NCBI GenBank assembly: GCA_963580285.1
Contig: OY757010.1
Location: forward strand, 145,996,675 to 146,060,674
Direction: 5' to 3'
DNA length: 64,000 nucleotides
Origin: Lucinisca nassula
Lineage: Eukaryota > Mollusca > Bivalvia > Lucinida > Lucinidae
Part shown: positions 1-11,160 of the stretch, one piece after another
How positions within the stretch are numbered: position 1 is the stretch's first letter
How the letters are laid out: every line of letters starts with the position of its first letter
Notes under the pieces: model-generated
What the model was told of the DNA's origin: nothing
What the model saw: the letters and a program-made list of their open reading frames with translations, nothing else
Database searches by the model: none
Translations under genes and position numbers: made by a program

Positions 1-242
1 CTTTTAGACATCTTTTCGATGTTCTATAATGAAAATGGATGCTGTGTGTACTCATTAGAATCGCCTCATTGAGGCGATTCTAATGAGTACACACAGCATA
101 CATTTGCAAGATAAATGTCAAAAATCTCCTTAATTATACCACACTTTTTCTTATGCAGAGGAATTCCCTAGGGACTCAAAAACGGGTTCGACTCAATCAT
201 GGTAAACGAGCCATCGGTGTTCGAGCCATCGAAGTTCGACTG
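1..242. mobile_element. PAL-B MITE, pogo/Tigger-like, cut by window start
   Basis: The right part of this copy matches 54395-54742. A nearly perfect palindrome (38-101) has its centre at 'cctcattgagg'. The right end 'gaagttcgactg' is followed by TA at 243-244, as expected for a TA-inserting Tc1/mariner-type element. No transposase is present, so it is non-autonomous. Confidence 0.7.
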
Positions 243-648
243 TAAATGTATCTGAATTGGCATGTTTTCGTAATGGGGTCACCTTTTTTGTTACATTGCT
301 TTGTATAATGTATAATCATGCTTCTTGCTTTAACTAAGCGTGCAACTGGTCTTAAAAATAGGGCAAGTTATATTTATCCGAAATCAGCCAAATCACATGC
401 GACCAGCGCAGACTGAAATCAGCAGATGTACCCAGATGACTGTGTTTGCTACCGTGAAATTAACCCTTTTTGTACCAAATGGAATCTTCCTCCAAATATA
501 TATTTTTCTTGCACACTATATAAGGAAATCCATAGTTTCAGCTTCAGGGAGGCAATATAAACAATTTGTCACCCCTCATTAGGGGTCTACTTTTAAAGGA
601 GCATATTCTTTCCATCAAGAGCAGACCCTTTAGAAGAAACTTCGTACA
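243..648. other. Unassigned intergenic stretch
   Basis: No gene is recognised here. A small open frame at 340-582 has no family features. Around 583-640 the sequence resembles the palindromic repeat also seen near 22270-22350, 35160-35230 and 47210-47260 (reads like 'aaattc..gagg.gcaaatt'). Confidence 0.3.
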
Positions 649-1090
649 TTTATGAGGAACTTGTTTCAATCTTGCGTCAGTGGAGTGTCCAAATGATATT
701 GGCTTACTTTTGGGCAAGCCCTGATGTTCTTGCAGAAGGTAAGGGTAGAGAGGGAATGTTGGTGTTCCTTAACCCTTATCTTGCTGTTCACGACAACCCC
801 TATTTTTGGAAACAGTGTAGATCCAGATCAGATGGCTTCTGAAGAAGCCATCTGATCAGGATCTACACTGTTTGGCATTTAGTTAATGAATTTGTAGCAA
901 TAAATTACATCAAGTAATTGATTGGTTGATAGACAGAAATGGGTGTGGCTTAAATGAATATTCTGCAAGAGAAGGGTTAATTTTCTACACTTCCATTCAT
1001 TTCCCTCTTTCTCCCCTGTCCTTCGCTTGTACTGGCAATCTCTTTTCTCTGGGAAACGATACAAAATGACACACAGCGGTTAACATACAT
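649..1090 (+). mobile_element. SINE-2 copy split by a MITE-D insertion
   Basis: It shares 'atcttgcgtca', 'gcaggtaagggtagagag' and the 3' 'ctctgggaaacgatacaaaatgac' blocks with copies at 1800, 29322, 54886 and 60905. MITE-D occupies 769-980 inside it. No clear tRNA head is visible. Confidence 0.6.
769..980. mobile_element. MITE-D, TTAA-flanked palindromic MITE
   Basis: TTAA stands at both ends (769-772 and 977-980). The inner ends are CCCTTATCTTGC and its inverted form GCAAGAGAAGGG. The body contains a hairpin built on 'acagtgtagatcc...ggatctacactgt'. TTAA duplication with a CCC end fits a non-autonomous piggyBac-type element. Confidence 0.75.
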
Positions 1091-1127
1091 CTTGTCTATA
1101 CACTGGCTGTGCACGGTCATTTTAAGG

Positions 1128-1432
1128 CCCCCGCCCATCGGGGCTTGAAGAAATAGATGGGCTGCATGATGCTTCCACGCAGAGCTGAAACCGACCAACA
1201 CACGAGTACTGGTAAACCGCTTAGAGGATCTAAGCCTGCCAAGGCAATGCGGTGCGAGAGTCGGACCACCCTTGCTTATAGACCCTATTGGTTTCATTGG
1301 GCGGCAGGGCTTGAGATGCCATTTCATCTCAATGTCGGGTAAAAGTCCCACAAAATTGGAAGCAACGTCTCCTAAATGACCTTTAAAGTGTTGACGGGGA
1401 CGTTAAACCTCATATTCAAATAAACAAACAAA
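1128..1432 (+). mobile_element. SINE-1 full copy with 15-bp TSD
   Basis: It starts 'cccccgcccatcggggc' and ends in the 'gacggggacgttaaacct' plus CAAA-rich tail. A perfect 15-bp direct repeat (acggtcattttaagg) flanks it at 1113-1127 and 1433-1447. No A/B box is evident, so the Pol III origin is unclear. Confidence 0.85.
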
Positions 1433-1799
1433 ACGGTCATTTTAAGGTCATACGTAAATATTAGATTGATAAGGCCAATTCTCTCATATCTCAGCTTAAA
1501 TTTGGAAGAAAATGGGCAAACAAATTTAAACGTTTCAAAAATTAGGTTGTCATTTTGACATTCTAGTGTACTGTCAAAAGAGTGTATGTGTCAGATTAAC
1601 ATTACGACATGCGCAAAATACTTCAGAATAAACGTCATTATAATGTTGTAAAAAGGTGCGATAGCATCTTGTGAGCCTACGCTTTTCCTTTCAGAATAAT
1701 TTCACTTTCTGACAAAAAATAAAAAAAATGATAATTCAACCAAATAAGCCGCACCAAAGAAAACGTCTTTAACGCGTATAGTGTATAGTTGGTAAGTAA

Positions 1800-2325
1800 T
1801 CAGGGGATGGTTGTATGAGGCAAAGGCGACGTGTATCTTGCGTCATTGGGCGTCCATCTGATATTGGCTCACAGTTTGAAAAGGCCTGCTGTCCTTGCAG
1901 CAGGTAAGGGTAGAGAGGAAAAGTTGTTATTTCTTCTTTTTCTACACTTCCATTTATTTTCCTTTTGCACCTCTGTCCCTCACTTTCATCTGCTCTACTA
2001 TCGCTTCTATCTGGGCCCCGTCAAGCGATTTTGGTACATATCGCCTATGCGAGCAGCGAAGGTTCAGGCGAGCCTGCGCATCCGCGCAGTCTCGCCAGAA
2101 CCTTCGCTGCTCGCTCATACAAGCAGTGAATCAAGAGGAACCTTCAGACATAAAGCCATATCCCTGGCCCCTCTGAATGGCTGAGCATGCGCAGTTAAAA
2201 TTTGTCATGACGGAATGCTCGAAGACCCAAATTCGCTTGGTGGGGCTCATCTCTTTTCTCTGGGAGACGATACAAAATGACCCACACTGCTAGCCGTGTT
2301 GTTAAACCCCAAACAATCAGTCAAT
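1800..2325 (+). mobile_element. SINE-2 copy with MITE-E inside
   Basis: The 5' part is at 1800-2012 and the 3' part at 2249-2325, with 'gacgatacaaaatgaccc' and a 'gttaaaccccaaacaa' tail. MITE-E interrupts it at ATCT. Confidence 0.65.
2013..2248 (+). mobile_element. MITE-E, 236 bp, 4-bp TSD ATCT
   Basis: The ends are GGGCCCCGTCAAGCGA and the inverted TCGCTTGGTGGGGCTC. The flanks are ATCT at 2009-2012 and 2249-2252. The interior hairpin arms are built on 'gcgaaggttcaggcgagcc'. No coding sequence is present. Confidence 0.8.
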
Positions 2326-2327
2326 TA

Positions 2328-2493
2328 GGGGATAACTGTATTGAAAATTGTCATTTGGTGAGGTAAATCGGTGGTTTTACGGTCGGAAATTTCGTTTTAC
2401 GGCGACGCGTCAGCGGAGCCGTAAAACGTAATTTGCGACCGTAAAACCACCGATTTACCTCCCCAAATGACAATTTTCAATACAGTTATCCCC
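2328..2493. repeat. Long near-perfect inverted repeat
   Basis: Arms of about 75 bp begin 'ggggataactgtattg' and close 'caatacagttatcccc', with a short GC-rich spacer near 2405-2415. It could extrude as a cruciform. A diverged relative lies near 20135-20165. Confidence 0.75.
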
Positions 2494-2707
2494 ATTCTAA
2501 TGCACTTATTCGGTTTTGTTGAAAATTGTACTATTTTGCACAAAGCGGCAGGCGTTGTGAGCTGCGTAAAACCAAATGTAAGCCAATGAAAAACGACGTT
2601 ACGTGGTGACGTCGGATTTCCGACAGTATATCGTGGAATATACTGTCGCAAATTTTTGACGTTATCCAATCAGACGTCGCGTTACATACGTAAGTGCATT
2701 AGAATGG
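2492..2707. mobile_element. MITE-like element with 17-bp TIRs
   Basis: It is bounded by 'ccattctaatgcactta' and the exact inverted copy 'taagtgcattagaatgg', and directly abuts the 2328-2493 inverted repeat. Inside is a small hairpin 'cgacagtatatcgtggaatatactgtcg'-like stem at 2619-2650. No transposase is seen. Confidence 0.55.
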
Positions 2708-2794
2708 TAAGTTACCAATGGAATTCTCACGCCTTGGCCATTAATGTGTGCAAAATACCGGATCCAGATGTTGAAAGCTTTCTTGTCTGTGATG

Positions 2795-2865
2795 GGAGCT
2801 GAGGGTTAATTGTATCTATTCCTGACCATTGCCTTCACTTCTATTTTGGTAACTTCAGAATTTTT
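2795..2865 (+). repeat. PLE-family 3' tail fragment
   Basis: It matches the recurring 'gatgggagctg.gggttaat' and 'cattgccttcacttctatt' tail found at least ten times further along. Confidence 0.6.
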
Positions 2866-2924
2866 ACTGATGACACGTCAAATGACATTCATACACCAGG
2901 ACCTGTGATATGGGAAGTTAGTCT

Positions 2925-3640
2925 CTAGCTCAGCACCTTCAGCTGTCGAAATAATCGAATCGGGAAGGGATTCCAATCTCTAATGGTTCGGGGCAAGAAC
3001 GATTCTTTATAAATGTCAGTTCTTGCAGTAAGGGTCTGAAACGCCATTGAATGGTGGTTGCTACAGTGCCTAACTGGGGAAACAAGGCCATCTGTTGGAA
3101 TGCTGGAAGCACCTTTTAGACCTTTGTAAAAGAGTATTAGCCCACTGTCTCTTCTCCTTTTCTTGAGAGACTCCATCTTAATTTTCCTAGACTTTCCCAG
3201 TTTCAAAGCAGTAATTGCTTGTTACAAATCTAGCAGCTTTATTCTGAACTTTTTCAATTCCTTCATTAAGGACCTCTCCCCTGGGGTACCAGATACAACT
3301 ACCATATTCAAAGACTGGGCGAACAGGCCCATTCTATGCTGTCTCCTTCACATTCTGAGGACACTGATGAAGATTTCGCCTCTGGAAACCAAGTGTTTTA
3401 TTCACCTAAGTACACATGTTGCTAATCTGTGCATTCCATCTCAATTCGTGAGTGATTGTCACACAAAGGTATTTAATGGAATTCACATTTTCGAAGACCG
3501 TTCCCTCTAAGGTGTATGAAGCCTCAATTTTATTTGTTCTCTTTCTAGTTATCTGCATAATATTGGAATTAACGGGCTGAAATCTCATGCCCCATTTTCG
3601 TGCCAAACATTCTAGTCTATCTATATATATGTAATTCAAG
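2925..3640 (-). pseudogene. LINE reverse transcriptase C-terminal remnant
   Basis: Two broken frames read as the end of a non-LTR retrotransposon ORF2. The upstream piece (3406-3639) has 'RLECLARKWGMRF' and 'SIKYLCVTITHELRWN', where many relatives carry the YLGVTI motif, here with G changed to C. The downstream piece (2925-3206) has 'ESLKKRRRDSGLILFYKGLK'. The stretch between them keeps 'VRPVFEYGSCIW'-like residues but contains stops. It is 5'-truncated, with no palm domain or endonuclease. The jockey/CR1-like group is suggested by these motifs from memory of the family. Non-functional. Confidence 0.75.
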
Positions 3641-3792
3641 TGTATGCAGTTGGCTTGGAGTTTGGAGTCTGGAGTTTAGAATTCGCTTTATTCCGTAGTT
3701 GCAAAGTATAGTAAAATATTAGTGAATGTTAGGCAAAATCGATATTCCAAGCTGCGAATCCCAAGCCAAGTCCACACACTCATTTAATTCAA

Positions 3793-3952
3793 TGATTGTT
3801 TTACATAAGTGTTCATGTATTTTTTTATGTAATATTAAATTTAAGAAACTCGTAGAGGAAAAGGGATAAAATGCTCGACAAAGCTTCGATTTTATCCCTT
3901 TTCTCAACTCGTTTAATAAATCCAATAATACATGAACACTTATATGAGACCC
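3793..3952. repeat. Imperfect inverted repeat
   Basis: 'aagtgttcatgtatt' at 3808-3822 is mirrored by 'aatacatgaacactt' at 3927-3941. The inner arms 'aaaagggataaaat' and 'attttatccctttt' face each other around 3880. A related half-site recurs near 19272-19300. Confidence 0.65.
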
Positions 3953-4034
3953 TCAATTTAAACAACTGGGCCCTGGCCGCAAACACACAAAACAATACGC
4001 GCAACAACACTATGAGGTCATTTACCCCCTATAT

Positions 4035-4146
4035 AATAATGGAATCTCCCACCTAATAAGTTTAGAGTGGTTCATTGCCAATTATAGGGGTGCCAGGTTT
4101 GTTTTGTTTGTGGTAAGGTTTGCAAAAATGCATGTACGTTAAACAA
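4035..4146 (+). repeat. Half of a MITE-D subfamily element
   Basis: It aligns with 27915-28030 ('aatggaatct.ccacctaa', 'gtcaggtttgtttt') but lacks the hairpin and right end. Confidence 0.6.
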
Positions 4147-4690
4147 AAATGTGTAAACAAGATCATACGCCGCGACGGACAAAGATAAAGCAAATAAGGT
4201 GTGTGTGTGGGGGAGGGGAGGGTGGGTGGGTATGGGGGGGGGGTATCTTCTGATTTGATTTTGTCCTCAATTCCAATGCAAATACATTACTATTGATCCA
4301 AAAGGAGGAATCCTAGCTCAATAGTGTGACATAGCAGTAACATAAACCCTTAAATAAATAACACCTTACCAATATAAACACTAAAACAACACTAATACAC
4401 AATAGCTGTTTAATTGTTTATGTTGCAGTCATAAAATCTGACTTATTTAAATCCCAAAGGTCTAAACCTAAGTTTTCTCTAGTTCCATTCCTAGTGTATT
4501 CAATTAAGTTCCCTGACGAGAAGTGATAAATTCATAAGCACTAAAAGCTCTTTATGTGTGAAACACATCAATTTCCTTGTCATGTTTTAATTTTTTGTCT
4601 GTGTAGCTTTTACCTTGACAACCACGAAAGGGACAAATTTTCCAAAGGTTATTTCACTAACCGAATAACATTTGCACTTAATAATACAGT
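4147..4690. other. Gene-free stretch with G/T-rich tract
   Basis: A G-rich/GT run lies at 4199-4250. The rest is A/T-rich, with no recognised ORF, exon or repeat. Confidence 0.4.
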
Positions 4691-4698
4691 TTATATAT

Positions 4699-4941
4699 AA
4701 CACGCCTATACAAATCATAGTCAATATTACCACCCGAAAAACGAAATTATTAAGATGAAAACGTATGATATTTTTCTTATTTCTGCTCAAAGTATAGATT
4801 ACGGGTACCCGTTAGAACCGCCTCATTCCGGCGGTTCTAACGAATACCCACTGTAAAACCCATGGGTTTTACTATATAAAAGTGTGTGTGTGTGTCTGTG
4901 GGGGGTGGGGGTCAAAATTATATAGGCGTGTTTTAGTGATG
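4699..4941. mobile_element. PAL-A MITE
   Basis: The left end is 'aacacgcctatacaaat' and the right end 'tataggcgtgttttagtgatg'. The central palindrome is 'ttagaaccgcctc' over 'ggcggttctaa'. The right inner part is partly replaced by a GT run. Confidence 0.75.
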
Positions 4942-5069
4942 GGACGAAAATAAAGCATTGCTACCATTAATAATTATTGTGTTTTTGTCATCCCAATCAC
5001 AACTCTATCGATCAAAACCTCGAACTATGACGTATGTTCAGAAACAAATGAGTAAATATTGCAGGGATA

Positions 5070-5735
5070 TTAAGCTATAAATATATTCTAAAAATCCTTT
5101 GGAAGCAAGGACTACGGAACGAAATTGAAAACTGTAGAGTGATCAAGTTATTTCTGGGTCACACTAGCCAGACTGGGCCAATCAGGCTCATCGGTGACGC
5201 TCAGATACTTTTCGCAACTCTGCAGGGGGATCAACGACCCCAAAGGACTAGTAAATATAATCAACAATATGGTGAAGGGCAGTGATACTTCAAATTCCCT
5301 TAACACCAGCTGTTGTTCAGTTAAATATGTTCTATCAAAGGGTAATCCTCTGGAAGCGAACAGAACTGACTAGAGTGTTCAAGTTTTTTTTTTCTGGGCC
5401 AGCCTAATCAGGCCTTATCAGTGACCCTCAGATATTTTCGAAACTCTGCGGTGGAATCAATGATAACAAAGGATTAATAAATATAATCCACACTATGATA
5501 TTAAGGAGAGGAAGACATTTTACGGCTGCCACACATTCCCTTAATAACAGCTGTGGTGAAGTAAAATATGTGTCCTTTGAAAGCAAGGACTTCAGAACAG
5601 AACTGGAAACTGAAGAATGTTCAATTTGTTTCTGGGTCAGACTAGTCCGCCTCGGCCAACCATGCTCCATCAGTGAACCTCATATATTTTCGAATCACTG
5701 CAGTGTATGATCCCAAAGGTTTGGAAAATATATTC
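5070..5735. repeat. TR-240 tandem repeat, about 2.6 units
   Basis: Units contain 'ggaagcaaggacta', 'tttctgggtcacactagcc' and 'atcaacgaccccaaagga', spaced about 240-250 bp. The same family appears at 6745, 58600 and 60232. Confidence 0.7.
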
Positions 5736-5880
5736 TTAAACACCAGACAAGGAAATCCGTGATTTTACCCTGGGATAGAAATTTATGTTCTGACCCGTGT
5801 GTTCCGATCCAAAAGCGAATACAATCGCGTGTTTAATAAATGCACTGGTTGATTACGACCTCGTATGCAGTCGTTAAGGT

Positions 5881-5960
5881 TGACGTCACGGCACGTTACG
5901 TGACGTTACTAAACATTCCTGTACTGGCATCACAATATGGCGGACGTCGGTACTCGAAGT
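5881..5960. promoter_or_regulatory. CRE-like and YY1-like sites (unproven)
   Basis: A perfect TGACGTCA lies at 5881-5888, followed by a second 'gtgacgt' and then 'aatatggcgga', which resembles a YY1 site. The cluster is CpG-rich compared with its surroundings. No gene starts nearby, so function is doubtful. Confidence 0.25.
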
Positions 5961-6009
5961 GACTGATGCATTAAAAATCCGCGCTAAGAAATGAAAGGTA
6001 TGCAAGAAA

Positions 6010-6157
6010 AAGAATCCTATATTGGTGTGAGGGGTGGATGGAAAATCCGTCCCTCGGGATCACTGTCCGGCATCACTCCGCAAGGCTCGTGATGCCGGAC
6101 AGTGACCCTCAGGACGGATTTTTCCATCCACCCCGCACACCCATATAAGATTCTTAT
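6010..6157. repeat. Long inverted repeat (hairpin)
   Basis: Arms of about 70 bp: 'ggggtggatggaaaa' on the left faces 'ttttccatccacccc' on the right, with an inner stem 'cactgtccggcatcac' / 'gtgatgccggacagtg'. The loop is near 6080-6090. Confidence 0.75.
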
Positions 6158-6744
6158 AATCCACACTATGATGAAGGACAGAAGGTGTTTTTAAGGCTCC
6201 ACACATTCCCTTAACACCAAAGAACATGCGAACAAGAATGAGACTCAAGTATCAAGCTTTCTGAACCAGAAAATGCTTGATAAAAAGAAGAGGAAAAAGA
6301 TGGTCCCGAATCGCACGCATCATTCAAGATGGCACATAGCTTCTGAAAATCATGTGGGTTACTGACAGTTATCTTATTCCATGAAGCATAGCTGTTGAAC
6401 GTAGGTTGATTGTCACCAGGGCAATATTGTTGCAACGGTGGAATTAAACTCGCATAAACGTTTCGGAGAGGTTGTCATATTAATATTTTTCAACTTCTAA
6501 GGCTGCCAGCCATTTCCTTCACAGGAACCAAATCATTTTGGTAGAAGGTCACCAAGGCAACCTTTCTTTGACGTTTGAATGAAACTGAACCAAAGGTAGA
6601 GGAGAGGTTGCCATTTAAAGATATTTTTATTTTTTAGCTCTGGCAGCTATCTTGTTCATCCAAGAAAAACTGTTTAGCTATTTCTGTAGAGACCCACCAA
6701 GCAACAGTCCTAAGAAGACTGAATGAAATTGGATTAAAGGTATA

Positions 6745-7112
6745 GAAAGATGTTCTAGAAAGGGTTATCCTTTGGAAGCAAGGAATACACCACAGAACTG
6801 GAAAATATGGAGTGTACATGTTTTCTGGGCAAAACTAGGTAGTTTCTGCCAATTAGGCCTCATCAGTGACCCTTAAATACTTTCAAAATTCAACAATGGA
6901 ATCAATGATCCCAAAGGACAAGATAATATAAACAACACTATGATGTAGGGCAGGGAGACGTTTTACGGCCGCCACACGGCTGTAGTGACGTTAAATATGT
7001 TCTAGAAAGGGTCATTCTTTGGAGCAAGGAATACACCACAGAACTGGACCATATGGAGTGTAAATGTTTTCTGGGCCATACTAGCTAGTTTCGGCCAATT
7101 AGGCCTTATCAT
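6745..7112. repeat. TR-240 units inside TR-145 array
   Basis: About 1.4 units of the family with 'atcctttggaagcaagga', 'ttttctgggc.a.actag' and 'aattaggcct.atca'. Confidence 0.7.
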
Positions 7113-7670
7113 AGTTGTCATTTAAAGATGGTTATACTTTTAGGTCTGGCGGCCAATTTGTTCACTGGAGCGAAACTGTTTTAGCTTGGTTGATAGACGG
7201 TCACCTTAGAAACACACTTGAAGATTTTGAATGAAATTGAACCAAAGGTATAAGAGGTGTCATTCAAACGTTTTATTTACTTTTTAGCTCCCGTGGATAT
7301 ATTGCTCATCCGAGCAAAACCATTTAAGCAATTTTGGTAGCGGGTCACTTAAGCAACATTCCCGTGAAGTCTGAATGAAATGGGACCAATATATAAGGGA
7401 AATAAGGGTTTGAAATAAGTTCTATTTTTAGCTCTGTCAGCCATTTTGTTCATTGGAGCGGAGCCGTATCAGCTAGTTTGTAGAAGGTTGCCTAAGCAAC
7501 AATCCTATAAAGTTTGAATATACTTGAACCAAAGATATAGGAGAAATTAGCATTGAATGTTTTGTTTATATTATTTTTAGCTCTGGCAGCCAGCTTGTTC
7601 ATTGGAGAGAAACCGTCTTCGCTATTTTGCTAAAGTGTCACCAAAGCACCAATTCCGTGACATTTGAATG

Positions 7671-7903
7671 TTTGTTTTTGTGGAACTTTTACCCGACATT
7701 GAGATGAAATGACATCTCAAACCCTGTCACTCAATGAAACCTATAGGGTTTATAAGCATGGCCGGTCCTTCTCGCACCGCTTTGTCTGTGCAGGCTTAGA
7801 TCCTCTAAGCGGTTTACCAGTACTCGTGTGCGGTCGGTTTCAGCTCTGCGTGGAAGCATCATACAGCCCATCTATTTCTTCAAGCTCCGATGGGCGGGGA
7901 CCG
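7671..7903 (-). mobile_element. SINE-1, internally shortened, 14-bp TSD
   Basis: It is flanked by gtgacatttgaatg (7657-7670) and gtgacgtttgaatg (7904-7917). The 3' block 'ggaagcaacgtctcc...gacgttaaacc' is missing, so the insertion carried a 3'-deleted SINE. Confidence 0.8.
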
Positions 7904-8026
7904 GTGACGTTTGAATGAAAATGGACCAAAGGTTCAGGGGAGTTGTTATTTAAATGTTTTTTTTTCTATTTTAGGTCAGATGGTCACCTTGTTTATTTGA
8001 GCGTAACCGTTAAATCTAGTTTGGTA

Positions 8027-8341
8027 CCGGCCCCGATAGCTCAGTTGGTAGAGTGTCCGCTCTGGGGAATGGGAGGTCACGGGTTCGATCCCGGGCCGCG
8101 ACATAACAAAGTCGTTAAAAATCGTACTAGCTGCTCCTCGCTTGGCACTCAGATTTACGGGGTAGAGCTAGGACTTGTCGACCCAGTGTCAGGATAATGT
8201 GACTGGGTGTGGTATCATGTAATGTGTCTGGGGCATGATACTTCAGTGAGGCAGCACTATGAAAGTGAGCATTGAGCTGCCTGGCGCAACTAGACACCTT
8301 CGTGATATGTCGAAAGCGACGTTAAACCCGAAATCACACAC
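8027..8341 (+). mobile_element. SINE-7, tRNA-headed, perfect 15-bp TSD
   Basis: The head has an A-box-like 'tagctcagttggtagagt' and a B-box 'ggttcgatccc' (8037-8095), typical of a tRNA-derived Pol III promoter. The tail ends 'gcgacgttaaacccgaaat'. The target duplication aaatctagtttggta stands at 8012-8026 and 8342-8356. It is a young-looking insertion into a TR-145 unit. Confidence 0.9.
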
Positions 8342-8699
8342 AAATCTAGTTTGGTAAAGGGTCACCTAAGCAACGTTCCTGTGAAGTTTGAATAAAATTG
8401 GACCGAAGGTATAGCAGTTGTCACTTAAAAGGGTTTTTTTCCCTGGCAGCCACCTTGTTCATTAACGCGAATCAGTTTTAGCTATTTTGGTAGAGGCTAA
8501 CCTAAGCAACATTTCTTTGAAGGTAGAGTTAAATTGGACCAAAGGTGTAGGAGAAGTTGTTATTTAAAGTGACAGCCATTTTCTTCATCGGAGCGGGATC
8601 ATTTTAGCTACGATTTGGTACATGCTCACCTAAGCAATATTCCTATGTAGCTTGAAAAAAGTGGCTCAAGAGTACAGAAATTGTCTTCCAGAACAAGAA

Positions 8700-8835
8700 A
8701 ATACACTACTTTTTGCAAACAGTGTAGATACACAGATAAAATAGCGGCTTCTTAAGAAGCCATTTGATTTGTATCTACACAGTTTGACATTCAGTTAATG
8801 AATGTGTTGGAATAAAGTCAGAAATGGGACAAGAG
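8700..8835. mobile_element. MITE-D remnant
   Basis: The hairpin 'aacagtgtagata' ... 'tatctacacagttt' surrounds 'ggcttcttaagaagcc'. The outer TTAA ends are not preserved. Confidence 0.6.
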
Positions 8836-8964
8836 TTTAGTACCGAAATATTCAAGTTACATAGACGAAGTAGGGTTTACAAGGGTATATTCAAGTTTCC
8901 ATTTTTTTGTGTTCACAATAGATTGTGGGTATCTATGTAGCACACAAACTTTTTGCAACGGAAA

Positions 8965-9245
8965 TTAGAAAAAAAAAACAAAAAAACAAGAAGCCCAAGG
9001 GCAACGATCGCTCACATGAGTCACTGATACAACTCGCCCAGTGGAGAAAGAATCTCTTCAGGTTCATAATACCATACATGAGTGAAAGCCAGCTTGGTCA
9101 AACGAACTGGATAATTCTAACAAACATTTTGCTCCCTACTTCCCTGAATGCTGAATATCAAATTTAATAGAAATTGGCCAAGTAATTTCATATGATGTAC
9201 TTTTAAATGTTGACAGAGATTCGATCTTAGTGACCATGGGCGATT
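8965..9245 (+). mobile_element. Composite element 1, 5' end
   Basis: It starts 'acaagaagcccaagggc', a variant of the 'acaagaggcccatgggcc' start at 41874. It is interrupted by the LINE at about 9246; the tandem body resumes at 12116 and the 3' end is at 15446. Confidence 0.5.
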
Positions 9246-9786
9246 TATATTTATTTATTAATTTATACATTATTTTGAGAGGGTGACCCAATTAGCTACA
9301 AGCTATTCTACCTTGCGGCCCTCTTTAACAAACTATATACATATATACATTTAAACACATTATCACAATAATCTCATAAAACACGAATTAATATGACATC
9401 GTGCTGATTTAAAAGGAAGTTCTTAAGTAATATCCTAAGATATAGCAAAAGTGCATAATTTTAAAAGGACAATAATCTTGTACCTTAAAATATTGATCCT
9501 AAATTAAAACATTGCATTGATATATCATGTAAGAGCGTATAAAACCTGTCATAAGAACAATCCTAAAATATGAGCCATATTAATACCCGCACCGTGAAAA
9601 ATCACGTAAAGTAAGATGATCCGTGGAGGAGAAAGCTTGTGGTGGACCCAATGCCCAGACAACAAGCTCCCCACAGAGCGGAAACATAATACGCGTATTT
9701 AACTCGAAATAAAACTCCGAAGAGGCTCAAATGACTAAGAAGAATGCTGAATCCTCAAGATTAAAATATACATTCTGAAACATAAT

Positions 9787-10422
9787 TTAAAATATGTTAT
9801 GTATAAGGGTAAAATTAGACTGATGTAGTTTTAAGGCAGTTTTTAAAAACATTAAGGTAACCTGCCTCTCTAATAGATTGAGGAAGAGCATTCCATAGCC
9901 TAGGAGCAGAGCAGGAAAAAGAACCACCATGTAAAGATGTACGCGATTTTGAGACATAAAAGAACCATTATCAGATGACCTTAGGTTCAGAGAATGTGCT
10001 TGCGACATCGATGTCAGTAATCTCGTAATATAAGTCGGGGTGAGGTTATTCAGTGCCCTGTACGTGAGCACCGCTTTATTGTACCTTATTCTATTTGGCA
10101 CTGGTGACCATCCGAGTTCTTGAAACAATTGTTCAGATGGTGTATTAAAATCACTGCGTAAAATTATGCGGGCTGCACGCTTTTGTAATTTAGTCAGGCG
10201 ATCAATATGCGAAGCTGATGCAGATCCCCACGTAACAGAACCATAATCGGTTTTGTTAAGTTTTTGCCTAGTTCCTACGAGCATACATGTTGTCTTACCG
10301 AAGTGAAGTTGCATTTTATTGGGTAAGCTCCATTTAATGGCATTATTTAGATCACAAATCACCTTATATTCAATGTTATTAACATCACTATCTTGAGTAT
10401 GGACAGTAGAGTCGTCAGCATA
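9787..10422 (-). pseudogene. LINE reverse transcriptase, YADD and C-terminal part
   Basis: The YADD box is encoded at 10411-10422, in frame with the 9787-10362 open frame. Downstream come 'CDLNNAIKWSLPNKMQLHFG', 'RLTKLQKRAARIIL' and 'LGWSPVPNRIRYNKAVLTYR', the thumb and C-terminal motifs of CR1/L2-like RTs. Confidence 0.8.
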
Positions 10423-10802
10423 GAGATCAGAGGAGCACTGTCAAAAGAAAGAGGTAGGTCATTAAAGAAAATGAGAAATAATGTGGGGCCCAAAATAGAC
10501 CATTGTGGGACATCAGACCGTACATAGGAGAAGTCTGTTAGTCCCTTGTCGCTTTCGATGGTTTGCTTGCGATCGGTGAGATATGATTTCAACCACTGGA
10601 GGGCTACATAACTGAATTTATATATAGATAGTTTTTTGAGCAAAATGGAGTGGTCTACTAGGTCAAAAGCTTTACGAAAGTCTAGAAACAAGGCGATAAT
10701 CAAGTCACCTCTGTCAATGCATTCTGTCCAACTATCAATTAGCTTGACAAGTGCAGTTTGACAGAGCTCTGTGTTTATGGCGGAAACCAGAATGACTTTC
10801 AT
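10359..10802 (-). pseudogene. LINE reverse transcriptase, fingers/palm part
   Basis: 'LFLDFRKAFDLVDHSILL' (residues 38-55) is RT motif A, with its catalytic Asp at 41. 'WLKSYLTDRKQ' and 'VPQWSILGPTLFLIFFNDL' (98-116) are the following motifs. The usual PQGS reads PQWS here. One frameshift near 10425-10435 moves the catalytic YADD into the next frame, so the enzyme cannot be made. Confidence 0.85.
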
Positions 10803-11160
10803 GCAGAAGTTTATATTTGTTCAAGAACCCCATAAGGTGCGAGTTTATAGGTTTTTCGAATATTTTAGACAATGTAGGTAAGATGGAAATGGGTCAGTAG
10901 TTTGAGGGGTCCGATTTTGTCCCTCTTTTGTTGATTGGGAGCACTTTTGCTTGCTTAAGCTGAGATGAAAATATTCCTGTTTTTATGCTTTTGTTTATCA
11001 GCATGGCAATAGATGGAGAAATTACAGAGGCTGTCATTTTTAAAGCCCTAGGGCCTAGACCATCAAGCCCCGTTGCCTTGTAGGATTCTAACTTGTTAAT
11101 ATACGTTAAAACTTGATTTGATGTTATGAGAGGGATAGTGAAGAATGTGTCGGTGGGAAT

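Larger units (their letters stand above)
6440..8690. repeat. TR-145 tandem array, interrupted
   Basis: Repeated units of about 145 bp carry 'agctctggcagcca..ttgttcat', 'ggtcacctaagcaac' and 'tgaaattggaccaaaggt'. The array is broken by TR-240 (6745-7112), SINE-1 (7671-7903) and SINE-7 (8027-8341). Confidence 0.75.

Noticed and set aside
8031..8102. A functional tRNA gene (also the tRNA-like heads near 21125, 30690, 32090, 55848)
   Set aside because: A and B boxes are present, but acceptor stems pair poorly, long SINE bodies follow, and target duplications flank whole units. They are tRNA-derived SINE heads.
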